Assembly (NCBI GenBank): GCA_023101885.1
Contig: JALPQD010000053.1
Location: 4,838,447 to 4,902,446, forward strand
DNA length: 64,000 nt
Reading direction: 5' to 3'
Source of the DNA: Typhlomys cinereus
Taxonomy: Eukaryota > Chordata > Mammalia > Rodentia > Platacanthomyidae
The notes under the pieces are model-generated. The model saw nothing but the letters and a program-made list of their open reading frames with translations. It searched no databases and was not told where the DNA came from. Of the stretch, positions 33,651-45,559 are shown piece by piece. Each line of letters opens with the position of its first letter. Within the stretch, counting starts at the first letter, position 1. The translations under genes and the position numbers were made by a program.

Positions 33651-36513
33651 AGTTAAACGGCAACAGTGTTACTTGACTGCCATGGAATGACTCCTTAGAG
33701 CAGAAACTGGCTGAGGTGGGCTTCCACGCCCATGTCAGGCTGGCTCCTCAACAGGCTTACATCAGCAGAGCTGCCCCCTGAAAGACAGTCCTGCAAGGAA
33801 GAAGGACTCCTCCTTTCCCTAGGGCCTTCTCTACAACTAAGGAAGCCAAGGGTAGAGTAAATGGGACCCAGGACCAGGAGGGTGAGCAAACATAGGTGTG
33901 AACATAGGTCACCTTACAAGCCAGGTGTTGGGAGCAGTGCTATTTAATTGCCACTTAGTGGTCTGAGACAGGACATCTGTAAGAGGAACAGAGGGCCCAG
34001 CAGACCAAGTGACAGCTAGGGCTAAGAGAAGGCCAGTGACAGAGATGGGGGCGGGGCTCATCTAGCTACACTGTTCTCATTCCAGAATGATCATGCAAGC
34101 TGAGACCAGAAATCCTTTTGTGCATGTCACTCTTGACATATTGATGGTGTGGTCTAGAAGTCACTGTGTAGTGCAAGGACAGGAAGAGGAGGGACCCTAA
34201 GACAGAGAAAAGTGAGGGTACCTATCAGGAACTGGACCAAAGTTGGCTTTAGTTGACTCTTGGGTGATTGGTTCATCCATTGCAACGGGCACTCTCCTCA
34301 GGCTTAGCATGAATGGAAAAAGCCAACCTTGAGATTTATGCATTAATTTTAAAGCTCTTGCTACATACATAAATGTGGCCTTAAATTTTTGATCCATTAT
34401 GCTACTGTAGCTGTGGGGGATAATCTATAATAAGTATTATAAAATCAGTTATTCAACAGTCAGAGAAAATTAGACATCCCTTCAGTGGTTTCTGAATAAG
34501 TTTTTATTGCAAAACTTTATGTGATTTTTTTTCAGTCCGATGCTGCCATAATACTTACACCCATAATTTCATATTTATTGTCTTTTCATTTTTGCAGCAG
34601 AGAAATGTAAAGGGTAAAAAGTTACCATAGTGTCTTATGGACTGAAATGGTATTGGTGACACAGAAAACAGTGGGCTTCTGCATTAATAATCCCTAACAT
34701 ATCTCATTTGATAGATGCTTTTGCTTTCCCCTGAGGCTACTTCCGGTAGGATTGTAGAGGTTTTATGAATAATTTTTGGCTTCTGCTGCAGAAAAAGTAA
34801 ATGGGAATGATGATGGCTGGGTACAGGGAATGTGATCTGATTGTCTTCCTAAACTGTTGGGAATATCCCAAGAAAATGATCATTTATAAGAAACATGAAA
34901 AATCAACCAATGAATGAGAAGCAAACACACTGAGAACTGTACTTTGCTGGGGGAAAACTGGAAGATATTTTATTTAACTTCAGTTCAAAAATGGAGCTTG
35001 TGGCTAAGACAGTATTTTTCTAAGGACAGCATATGGGCAAAACATTCTGTCTAGGATCACATGGCCAGATTGTTCACTAGTCCACTAGAATTTTAACTGT
35101 TAAATAATAAAGGAAGCAAAAACTGGCATTAGGCCTATCATACAACACACTTCTGTAGACAGCGCCGAAGGTGAAGCCTTAAATGATGATGTAACCAGTA
35201 TTTTCAGTTGATAAGTTTCAGTGATTCCCACACACTGACAAATCTTTTCTTCTTACCCTGGACTCAGCTTTCCCACTCTGAGTAACAAGTGGTCAATGTG
35301 TCTCTGTCTTCTAGATTGATTTGAAAGGGTTAAGTTCTAAAGGAGGTCCCCCTTTTCTGCTGTACCAGTCAAGGGTCTTTCTTCCAGCCTGTGTTAGCCA
35401 CATATTGATGTGTTCATTTAGTTCACAACCTCCCCCACGTTCTCCTTTCAGACTCAGATAAGAAAGTGTGGCAATGTGGAAATATTTGTGACTTTCTCTA
35501 CAATAATTAGTTTCATTGATTGTTTGTTCCTAGGTATAGCAGTGGAACATATGAATCTTCGATTCGACAGCAAAAGGTCATGCAAGATTTAGTTAGCAGA
35601 AAATTGATATAAGCCAAACCCTAATGGACAGGTTGTACATAAACATTAAAAAACTTTCTGCAACTTCTGTCTATAGTTTCAATTATAAACCTTCTACTGC
35701 TATTTTGGTTAATAATCAGGTTTTCACTTTAGTCATTTCTTTTGGTACAAAGTAATTATGAGATATTTTAAAACACAAAGGACAAAGAGTTGCATAGCAA
35801 ATATTTATCTTAATAAGGATACATTTAAACAATGGCAATAATTTTCCTAAGAAATACTTCTGAGCTTTGATTCTAATTGCTACCTCCCCATTTTTCAGAC
35901 AGGACCATTTACTATTTTCATTTTGGTAAATTTATCCCATTGAGATTGGCCATCATTACAATTCCTTTCTTCTGTCTGAAACACTTTTACCTTCATGGCT
36001 TCAATTTTGTTTTTCTCAAATTCATCTTTCCTATGATGAAATCCATGCATCCCCATGCTATTATTATTAACTGCATCTCAAGTCACAGTAAAAACAGATG
36101 AAGAAGCAACTTTTTTAAAAAGTGAATTGACAACCAAAATGATTATAGCTTTCTGAATACTATTCCTTATTCCCTATCCAGAACGCCAAGATTTTTAAAC
36201 AAAATGAATGAAAATAATGGATTCATAATTTGAGTTTGTCATGATTTTAAAGTTGTCATTTTTCTTAAAAGCAATGTTTAAAATAACTCAAATGTAGCAT
36301 TTCAAAGTAAAAATATAAAAAGTTGTTCCTAAAATAAATTATATTTGATGCATACAAATATATACTTTTATCCATTTAGATGAGTCTATGTGTTCATAAA
36401 ATCCCAGATAAAAGCTGAAAAAAATTACAAAAGTAATGTTGGTTGGTCTCATAATGCACAAGGCATAGGATGATTTAAATCACCAATCACGGCTTTATTG
36501 AAATAATCTTCAT
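33651..36513. other. AT-rich intron, nothing recognised
   Basis: 34.4-36.4 kb is markedly AT-rich and may be decayed LINE sequence, but no landmark is clear. Confidence 0.45.
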
Positions 36514-36529
36514 AAAATGCTGACACACA

Positions 36530-36822
36530 GGGCTGGAGAGGTGGCTCAGGGGTTAAGCCTCCGCCTTGCAGGCGGAAGGTCCTGAGTTCGGATCCCAGAT
36601 CCCACGTATAGACGCCAGGCGGAAGCAGGGGCGGCCTGCGCTTGTGGTCCTGGCAGGGCGGAGCCTGTGAATCCTGGGGCAGAAGGAGGTGGAGGCGTCC
36701 ATGGTGGTTCGTGAATTCGTCCGTGGTTCTACACATACACACACACAGACACACACGTGCGCGTGCACATACACACGCACATGCGCACAGTTGAATAAAT
36801 AATAATAATAATAAAAATTAAA
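36530..36822 (+). repeat. Young DIP-like SINE with 16-bp TSD
   Basis: Sense copy starting GGGCTGGAGAGGTGGCTCAG and ending in AATAATAATAATAA-type sequence. AAAATGCTGACACACA at 36514-36529 and 36823-36838 is a perfect target-site duplication, suggesting a fairly recent insertion. Confidence 0.94.
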
Positions 36823-36838
36823 AAAATGCTGACACACA

Positions 36839-38060
36839 AACTCAAAAGAATTCTTCAATGTGATATAAATATTGTAAATATTAAGAGAATATAGAAAATT
36901 ATTTTCTATATTTATAATGGAAGCAGAATAAGATTTGGTTTGATTACATTGCTAAGAAATTTGTTTAGAGATATGTGAACAAATCGTTTTTGGAAAAATT
37001 TGCTGTTGAAAATTCTTAAAATCCATGCTGCTTTCTATGTCTGAACAGTGAGATTGGGTGAGGTACTAAAGGCCACGTGCACTATGACTTACTGCGTAAT
37101 GACTATGCTTCACTGTCAGCTTATAAATACTTCACTTCTTTTTAAAAAGAACATTATCTGTGTCATTGCTGTATCACTTTAAGAAAAGGACACAAATTCC
37201 TAAATATGCATTAACTATATAGTCCTTCCCCTCAGCTGGCACACAGTTCTTGGCACACCAACTCTAGTAGCCCAGAGAAATCCCCTGAATACTCAGCCCC
37301 ACTCCATCTCCTGCTTCTGGGGTGCTGATTAAGACTAGCTACTTTGGGGCATCTGGTCAACCTGTAGCCAAGCAGAGGATGACGATGTCTTCTTGCCTAG
37401 CCCCACCCAACGCACAACGGTTGATGCAAATCATGTTTCCTTTTGTTCTCCTCCTTTGGGCCTCCTCTGCTTCTTTGTCACCATTATCTTCTCTCCTGGA
37501 AGATCATGTTTCAGCTTTATTTTGTTCTTCATTGATAGTTTAGCCCTTGAAGACTCTCTCTAAACCATTCCTATTTAATTCTTCTTTCAGAAATTACTGT
37601 CCATGAAACCTGTTGAGAAGGTACTTATGGAGTTTGGAATTAAGTTGCTTTCCCTTACATGTTGTCTGACTTAAGACTTGTGCTTTGAAAGCTTTTGGAA
37701 TAACAGGACTTGAGCTGGTTTCCTTTGCTGTTCTTAGAGCTGGCAAATTGTTTGAAGACTTCAAATGTGGGAAAACATGCTGCTTCTAGCTTGTGATGCA
37801 GTTTATTGTCTCTCTAACCCCAATTTGTCTTTGTTAATTTAATGTCATATTCAAAGACCTGATTGAGACAATGCTTCCCACAGTTCTGAGGGAAATTAAT
37901 AGCAGAGAACTGTTAACGTGACTTGGAACAGAAATGTCCCAAAGCATTTTTTGGAAAGCCTTCTTAACCTACCTAAACCATTCTTTGCATTTGGTTCTTT
38001 CTGGATTGCATTCAGCCCCATTCCAGAATCATTCCTCCTCAGCAGCTAAACAGACCTCTC
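36839..38060. other. No recognised feature
   Basis: AT-rich to mixed intronic sequence without identifiable repeats. Confidence 0.5.
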
Positions 38061-38720
38061 AGCAGGTAGTGGTACCACCATTACTGCAAAAGCTACTGCT
38101 GTTCTTGACACAGAAAGTGGGTTGACAAAGGCAGACAAAACAGAGAGTGGTGTGGATGCCGGTTAGGCCTCCAGTGAACTGTAGCACAAGGCAGAATAAA
38201 GCACTGGTGGGTGGCACGTGGCAATCACCCGCCCTACCAGGCAGAGTGGAAGTCGCTGCTTCAGCAGGGAACTTCATCCTGGCACAGCCTGTGTGGGAAC
38301 AAGCAAGGGAGCTTGCAGTAGGTGCAGAAAAAGGGCTTGAGCCCTGGAAAAGGAGGAACAGATGTCCACAACACAAGCTACTCTAGCAGGCTGCGGCCCA
38401 GAACGTTTATAAGTGTTGCCTCCGAAGACAAGCCCGGGAAGCCAAGGCTGGGTACCTGTGTGTGCTTCAAGGAGGGTATCAGAGAGAAGGCGTCAAGGAG
38501 AGAATAAAAGGAGCGGCAGCATTCAGAACAGAGGGCTTGGCAGCCCAAAGGACTGGCTGCTTTCTGTCAAGAAGAATAGAGAAGGGAGAAGCCGACATTC
38601 ACATACTGCAGGGGGTACTGCCAAAGAAGTACAAGCTTTCATTAGTCTCCATCTTCTTTAATTAAGATTTCCTTGGTACACATGTGGGGTCCTCTTTTGT
38701 GTAATAAAAAAGTGAAGAAA
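38061..38720 (+). other. GC-richer block with CpGs ending in AATAAA; unidentified
   Basis: More CpGs than its neighbours (for example around 38300-38520), then GTGTAATAAAAAAGTG at about 38698. It could be a decayed retrocopy or LTR. I could not match its frames to a protein. Confidence 0.3.
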
Positions 38721-38988
38721 CCTAATAAATGAATAAAATAGAGATAAATTGGCTCCCTAGGCACAGCTGAGTGCAGACACTCTTGAATGTTCTATGGCAG
38801 CATGGGACGTAGCACCAGGAAATTTCTTTCAGCAAACATGAGGCAAGAAGGCAGGAGACAAAAAATGTGCAATGGCAGGAACTTCCCAAACTGTTTCCTT
38901 CCTTGAAGAACTTGTCTAAAACTGTGGTTAAAGTAGAAATCGAATCTGGGATTATCAGATAAATCAAGGTTAGTGGTTCAAGGGGTCC

Positions 38989-38989
<1 letters not shown>

Positions 38990-39039
<50 letters not shown>

Positions 39040-39298
39040 CAGAAGAAAGCACTTGAGTATGTGTGTCTGTTGGAGGTCCAAAGGTGACGCTGGGAATCAC
39101 CCTGGATTGCTCTATCTCCTTATCTTTTTTTTAAAATACTCTTTGCTCCGGGTTTCCCAGATTTTATCTTTCAGGGCCAGAAACACAGGATGCTGCCATT
39201 TCTGCCCAGCATGTTTATATAGGCCCCGGGAGATCCAAACTTGGGTCTTTTTGCTTGTGGGGCAAAGGCTTTAATCCTTGGGCCATCCTCCCCACCTC
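38990..39298 (-). repeat. Old DIP-like SINE with long TG array
   Basis: TG array at 38993-39037, then a diverged AGAAAGCACTTGAGTATGTG module, GTGACGCTGGGAATCACCCT and a head ending GGGCCATCCTCCCCACC. Confidence 0.78.
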
Positions 39299-39834
39299 CC
39301 AACCCCATGTTCTACTTTTTTTTTTTAGCCTGATGAATGGAGTGAGGAAACAGTCTAAGGGAGTTCCCCGAATTTGGTGTTTTGCAGCACCACAAACTAG
39401 TAGCTGTGGATGTTATTCATAGATAAACTCCATCCTGTGATATTGAGATTAGATCAGGCAGGGATACAGAAACAGGGGTTCAGTATCCGATGACCAGGGC
39501 TCTAGAGGAAAGCATTCAGTTTGCAAGGGTCCTAGGTACTAAAGACTCAGTAGAGTTGGCATGATGGAATACATATGGGAAGGCAGTTAGTGTTCTATCC
39601 TTTTAAAGGACTAAATCTGGGGGGAAAAAGATGTAAGCTTGTGCATCTGTGTATTTATTTCCTGTTAGACAAAAGGTTCCTTCAGAGAATCAGGCTGTTA
39701 CTAAACGAGCTTCTTTTAAATTTGCATTAGGAATGTTATCCATAGAGTGTACAGATACTTTTAAGAGCACACAAGATTCATGTCAATTTATAGGGATGAA
39801 GATCACTTAGATCAATTTCATCTTTAAATTCTGT

Positions 39835-40240
39835 CATGGTTTGAATGCAAGTACCCCTCCTCCCCATGGTTTGAATGCAAGTACCCCCCCCCCATGGTTT
39901 GAAGGCAAGTAGACCCCCACAGCTCATGTCTTGCATCCTTAATTAGTGCTGAGGCTTGGGAAGGTTGCGGCACTTTTAAGCAGCAGGATTTTGTTGCAGG
40001 AAGGCATGTCACGGGGTGGACAGTGAAGTTTGGTGGCTTGGCTCTTCTCATTCTTGTCTCTGCTTCCTAATGGAGGCTGTGACCTAAGCAACTCTCCTGC
40101 TTCTGCCATGCGATTCCTATCGTAATTGACTACATATCCTCTGGATCTGAAAGCCAAGGAAATACTCCTTTCCCCCCTAAAGTGGTTGCGTGAAAGTATT
40201 GTCTTATAGCAATGAAAGAAAAGTAACCATAACAAATCCA
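39835..40240 (+). repeat. MaLR-type LTR with internal 29-bp tandem repeat
   Basis: ATGGTTTGAATGCAAGTACC start, CTTGGGAAGGTTGCGGCAC, TCTCTGCTTCCTAATGGAGG and AATACTCCTTTCCCCCC follow the MaLR order. Its first about 86 bp are three tandem copies of the LTR start (39835, 39865, 39893). Confidence 0.62.
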
Positions 40241-40371
40241 ACTGTTTCCATGAAAATCAAGAGTGTGAGATTTTAAAAGGGTTTTTTTTTTTTACCAGTT
40301 CTAAAAAGTCTGTATGTTTCCTGTTGTAATTTCCAATGAGACACATATCTAATTCCTATTAAAGATTTCAA

Positions 40372-40640
40372 AGGCATTTGCTTGTCTTTTTTACAATTCT
40401 ACATGTAAGTGGGATCATGAAAGCATTAGTCAGTTGGCTCAGTTCATGTCATGAAACGTCCTCTAAGCTCATTCATCTTGTCACAAATGACAAAAGCTCC
40501 CATTCTCTTCACGGGCGACTTGCGTCTGCTGGGCATGTATACCACATTTTAAAGATCCATTTAGTCACTGAGATGGATACTTGGGCTGCTTCTATATCTT
40601 AGCTGTTGTGACTCATGCTGTAATGAACACTTATTGTATA
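40372..40640 (-). repeat. Antisense old L1 (L1M-type) fragment
   Basis: TAAGTGGGATCATGAAAGCA, GGGCATGTATACCACATTTT, GATACTTGGGCTGCTTCTAT and CATGCTGTAATGAACA match, in order, the antisense distal part of mammalian L1M elements. Confidence 0.7.
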
Positions 40641-41130
40641 TTCAAAAGGCTACAAGGTATTGTTTTAAATGTCCTCACCCAGCGGAATAATAACATCTGA
40701 GATGACAGGCATATGAACAACCCTGATTTGATCATTCTACCGTGGATAGGTGCAATAAATACTGTATCCCATGCATATATCAAAATAGAGCAAAAATGAA
40801 AGTAAATAGGGTCTTTGGGAAGTCGCTTAACAAGATTATCATTCATCTTCAATGCATTCTGCATTGATTTAGGTCCTATTATACAAGGGATACATTTCTG
40901 CCTATAGCATCCATAAGAAGGTAGGTGGGGTAACTTACTACAAGTGAGCTTCAATCTCACTTTTTCCAGTGTCGACTGTCTCTCCATGTTCTCAGTGCTA
41001 AGGAGCAAGTCTATTACGCACACATGGTAGAGAGAGTCTGAATCAGACCATTTGGCCATTAAGCTGATACCTTTGAAAATTCAGGAGAGATTTTTCCGTG
41101 CAACTGTTCAGCTGCAGAAACTCACACATT

Positions 41131-41210
41131 TGAGATGTACCAGAACAGGCCTGGCATGACCGTGGCCCTGGGTGGTTGGAATCCTGTGTCTTGTGGTGAG
41201 CACTGTTTAA
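41131..41210 (+). repeat. 80-bp element, copy A
   Basis: Reverse complement of 42621-42700 at 77 of 80 positions. Begins TGAGATGTACCAGA and ends GAGCACTGTTTAA. Not recognised as a known repeat. Confidence 0.85.
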
Positions 41211-42109
41211 GTGTGCACAAATCACGTTTCTCTCAAAATTTCCCTCTTTAATGTTGGACACTGAAGACGACTTCATTTCACCAGGTAACATTTTAAAGTG
41301 AATCTCGAATGGGATGTGACGAACAAACCCATGACATAACCTGCAATGCTGACAACTCAGCTAGGGCAAAAAATACTGACAGTGACACAAAACTTGCCCT
41401 TGAAGGACAAGCACACGGGCGTTTAGAAGAACAAGACTAAAAGCTGTTTACCGGAGTCTCAGGTTTTGATTTTTTTTAAAGTCCTTTCAAGCTTGCTGAG
41501 AAATAATGTCAAGTGGTCCTCTCCATCTCGAAGCCAGGGGACAAAAGGCTCGTCCAAGAGCAGGGAGGTCTCGCACCAACACCCTGAGAACTCTCCACCT
41601 CAGTGGGGAAGCTCAGTGAACAGCCTACATCTTGCTAACTGCTTCACGATTCTGTGGGAGGTTGATTTTTGGACTGGAAATAGACAGGCCAGCTTCAGTT
41701 TTCTAGAACATGTGGAGAAAAGCTCAAGAAAACCTGATTTCCACCAAAGGGGCTATCTTCACTAGGGTAGTACCCCCTGCTGTATAGTGGGCAAGGCTCT
41801 GAAAGTACCTTCTTGAAACCCCTATTCTACATTGCTCTCATTTTCACAGTAACTAACAAGTGCCTCCAAAGGCAAATCTCCAGGGGGAAAAAGTTCAGGT
41901 CTTTCTTTTCCAAAGTTAAGGACAGAGAATGACAGACAAAATTGATTCAAGGAGGTGTATGGGGGAGTTAATCCTATATAACCAGTGTAGAGTTAAACAA
42001 AATAAGCTTAACAAGATGGACTACCACTAAAGACACAGCTAAAGACTTGTGTTCCTAGCAATAGGAGCTGAACAGTTCATAAACAAACAAAACAACAACA
42101 ATTAAAATG

Positions 42110-42260
42110 ATTTAGAATGCTCCCTGGAAGCAGAGGAAGCATAGGAAGAAGTGAGACTTTCCAAGGAAATGTATATTCTAGTTACTATGATCTGCCCATT
42201 ACATATTGAGTACTGCACCCTATTATGTAAATTAACAAAAATAAAAACCATTATATGACA
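42110..42260 (+). repeat. Old repeat tail, copy 1
   Basis: Shares with 43300-43460 the order GAATGCTCCC, ACTATGATCT, CCATTACATA, CACCCTATTATGTAAA. Possibly an ancient L1-like 3' end. Confidence 0.4.
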
Positions 42261-42589
42261 GATACCAAAGTACTTCCTGGACAGCAGACTTTACTGGGAC
42301 AACATAACTTATTCTTTCTGCCTGCCTGGCTGGAATATTCTACTAGCCGACTGGTAGATAGCAACTTTAATCCATTCATCTGTTCATTCATGCACTTACT
42401 CATTCTCATGTTTCTACTGAGTAAATGCATTGTGTGGCTTTTTAGCCAAGTAACGATAATGAATGAACTCAGTTAATTAACTCTTCCGATGTCTTGGTCT
42501 GGAAACAAACTTCTTAGAACTTTCCACTAGTCCCTACACGGTTTTGCCTGATGAACACTCACATTCTACTACTAACCACTACTTGGTAT

Positions 42590-42700
42590 CCACTTTTCTT
42601 TTTTAAGTACAAGCGGAGCCTTAAACAGTGCTCACCACAAGACACAGGATTCCAACCACCCAGGGCCATGGTCGTGCCAGGCCTGCTCTGGTACATCTCA
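42590..42700 (-). repeat. 80-bp element, copy B, with extra 3' end and A-rich tail
   Basis: In reverse, the 80-bp unit continues into GGCTCCGCTTGTACTT and an A-rich tract (T-rich on plus, 42594-42604). This end matches 44395-44417. It looks like the 3' end of a poly(A)-tailed retroposon. Confidence 0.8.
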
Positions 42701-43149
42701 ATCTCTGTACATCTTTTTTCTCCGGTACATCTGTAATCTCTGCCAATAGGACTTGACATCACCAAGTATGCATCAGAGTATCAGGGCAATGTTATGGCAA
42801 GGATTTTAGAATTTGAGATTGGAGTGAATGTTACTAACAACCTTAAAATTAGTAAAAATGATGATATTTAAGACTACTTTCCTTGAGAGATGCTTTAAAA
42901 ATGACTATATCATAGAAACTTGCTTTTCATATTGTATTGTAGTGAGGAGTATGAGTTAGAATAGATGCTCTGAATTGTACATGAACTTTATGAGATTAAC
43001 TATGGTTTGGAGGGGTGAGCAGGTAGCATGTAACCAAGGCATCTGACCGAGCCGCTTTCTAAGGGGACTTTCAATGCATAGGTGACTTTAGAAAAAGCTT
43101 GCTTATAAGTGAAGCAGGGGTTCAGGGTGCAATTGGATTTTTTTCTTTA

Positions 43150-43230
43150 TTTTCTGCACTAGTGTTAGAACCGAGGGTCTTGCACATGGTCAGAAGGGAT
43201 TCTTCCACCGAGCTATAGCACCAGCCCGGA
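43150..43230 (-). repeat. ID-like SINE remnant
   Basis: AGAACCGAGGGTCTTGCACA and CCACCGAGCTATAGCACCAG correspond to the antisense tRNA-Ala-derived ID head. Confidence 0.6.
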
Positions 43231-43299
43231 GGGATTACTTCCTGTGTTCTACAGCACAATAGGCGGAGTGGTTGACAACAACTGAATATCTCAGACTAC

Positions 43300-43460
43300 C
43301 CAATAAGAATTAGGAAATGCTCCCAACAGGAAGAACTACAGATTTCAAAAGGAATGGATATACTAATTACTGTGATCTTATTCCTACACATTTCCTACAC
43401 ATATTAAAATGCCACACTATACCCCCTGTGTGCAATTATGTAAGTAAAAATGAAGATACA
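43300..43460 (+). repeat. Old repeat tail, copy 2
   Basis: AAATGCTCCC, ACTAATTACTGTGATCT, TACACATATT and GTGCAATTATGTAAG align loosely with 42110-42260, same orientation. Confidence 0.4.
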
Positions 43461-43599
43461 TAAAAAGTAAAAAGAAAGGATGCAAAGTAAAGTAAAAAGA
43501 AATAAAAAGAAAAATAAGAAACTCATCAGTCACACCTATTATTTTGGCTCCCAGCTGCCTTGTCCTGTTTTTCCCCCTAACTAGCCAAAGCAGGACTCC

Positions 43600-43900
43600 C
43601 TGAAAGTGAGTTTTAAAATGAAATACACAATAAAGAACCTCTTTGCAGACCCTAGGCTGCCCACCAGGTGGCCTGCAGGTGCTCGGATAACTGCAGAGGA
43701 GGCATTTTTCCTGTTCTCTGCTGCCCACGCAGTCTCCCTAGGTGGTGCTTTGATTGTGAAATGTGATCCGTTCCAGGCTAGCCTAGTCACTAGCAAGCTC
43801 TTTGGCCTCTCCCTAGGAGTCCTGCCTTTGAAATCCTCACTGCGCCTGGCTCTAAGCATGCAGCAATGGATGCTACTACTTCTCCTTTGATCATCCTATT
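43600..43900. promoter_or_regulatory. Repeat-free block with CTCF-like core
   Basis: CCACCAGGTGGC at 43661-43672 fits the CTCF core consensus CCASYAGRKGGC. The surrounding 300 bp is complex and repeat-free. A candidate site only. Confidence 0.4.
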
Positions 43901-44394
43901 TGCTGTATCATAAATCTTGCATGATACAAATGTATTAAGGTCTGGTCATTCCAATGTGATAAAGTTATTGGGCTATACTAATCTATTAGCATTCAGAAAA
44001 CAACTCAATAGAAGGTAGACAAGAAGACCATCCTCAAAACTAGGAAATCTGGCTTGAATTCAGTTTTTTCAATTTGCAAAAAATATTACCATCATCATCA
44101 AAGGGCAAAGCCAGGTACTGATGGAAAAATCAGTACATTCAAGGAAGGTCAGGGAAGAGATATAAATACAAAAATTCATGATACATCTTTTGTATTGAAG
44201 AAACTTGGTGAAAAACTGTATTAACATCTCTTGAAAGTAAAACAGGTTGTAAGTTTGGTTGTTGATGGGATTTCACAGGTTTCTATTGTATAGTAACATC
44301 TCAGCAAAAAACAAAACAAAAAAAGGGACAAACAAAAAGAATGAGAAATTTAAATAACATCTACTTTTTAGTCCTTACTGTTGATTTCTTAGAA

Positions 44395-44430
44395 TAAGGC
44401 TCCGCTTGTACTTAAAAAAAAAAAAAAAGG
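44395..44430 (+). repeat. 80-bp element family, 3' end only, with poly(A)
   Basis: TAAGGCTCCGCTTGTACTT followed by a run of A. It matches the part of copy B that copy A lacks, and starts almost exactly where copy A stops. Confidence 0.7.
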
Positions 44431-44559
44431 GAATGTAAGTCAGGAGCACTGTCATCTGCAGCCACTAGGTACACTATACGTGTGGCACATATTAGAAAGG
44501 AGAATGTAGCTTTCCAATCTGAATATCATGGTCTGCATGTGCTACTCTCAATATGAGGT

Positions 44560-45494
44560 GTGTGTCCTTGGCTAGATGCTGGATTATAGATATTCGTCCC
44601 GTTTGCCCTGCAGCATGCGCCACCACTAGTGATCCAAGGATGAGATTAGGCAGCTGCTCCAAAGCCAGCTGGCACTGAGAAAGGTCACACTGTCTAGCCA
44701 GCAGGGCGGCAGAAATGCCCTTCTCATTAAGGTCAGAATAATCTACAAACTGATTCCATTTGCCAGCCCTTGGCTGCCTGCATCTGCTTTTGTCATTTAC
44801 ACTTGATAGATTGAAGACTGCTGGAGAAGGTTCCTGAACATGTCCCTCTTAAACTCATGCGGCACAAAGTGTCCTGTTAGTGGTGTTTTTCTTCAGAGAA
44901 TAATCTTCAGAGAGATAAGCCTGGAGGAATCAACTGAAGGAAGTTCTGAGGGGTGACAGGCAGATTCTTTTTTTTTTTCAATCTCTAATTAATTTGGTTG
45001 CTTAGATATAGTCAATTTGTAAATTAAAGCAAGACAGCTTTATGTTCATGCTATCTATGAAATCACAGGGTGCTAATCAGATTGTTGGATAAAGTTTAGG
45101 AGCATTTTAGATATCTGACAATCAAAATTTCACATACATAGTATAAAATAGCGACTGATTCATATATATATAGCAACTGATAGTTTTGGATTCATATATA
45201 TATATAATGTATTAAATATAATTATTACAAATTTCAGACTAATTACAAGGGTAGACTGACTTTAATGATGAATCAGTGAACACATTTCTTCTCCTGATCT
45301 CTACATGAAGTTTTTTTTAAGTGGTTATAGTGCCACAACCTCTGATGGGAAAGTAAGGGTGTATGTGTCAGTCACCAGACAGGTAACACGTTCTGTTCTA
45401 AATATTGTCCTGAGGGCATGAGAAATACTGTACGCAACAAGAGGACACTAAGTGAGAAACAAAAGAAAGCCATCAGCAGCTAAAATAAACTCAC
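44560..45494. other. Candidate conserved block, then AT-rich sequence
   Basis: 44590-44830 is complex and repeat-free with CCAGCAGGGCGG (weaker CTCF-like) and AGGTCA-type half sites. 45000-45250 is AT-rich with TATATA runs. Nothing else recognised up to exon B. Confidence 0.3.
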
Positions 45495-45531
45495 CTTGAG
45501 TAGCAATATAGTGATTGGGTCGATGGTATCC
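45495..45531 (-). CDS. PTPRM: PTPRM exon B: 37-nt D1-domain exon
   Basis: Very short internal coding exon encoding GYHRPNHYIATQ plus the first base of a Gly codon. YIATQG is the signature PTP-domain motif that follows DYIN-NYIDGY, so this exon continues exon A without a gap. The acceptor side is pyrimidine-rich and ends TTTTCAG; the donor is GTGAGT. It starts in phase 0 and ends in phase 1, matching exon C, which supplies GG to finish the codon. The exon is too short to stand out as an open frame; it is recognised by motif, splice sites and phase. It sits between a 5.6-kb intron and a 19.8-kb intron. Skipping it would shift the reading frame. Confidence 0.94.
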
Positions 45532-45559
45532 CTGAAAAGAAACAAGAAAGAGCATTTGA

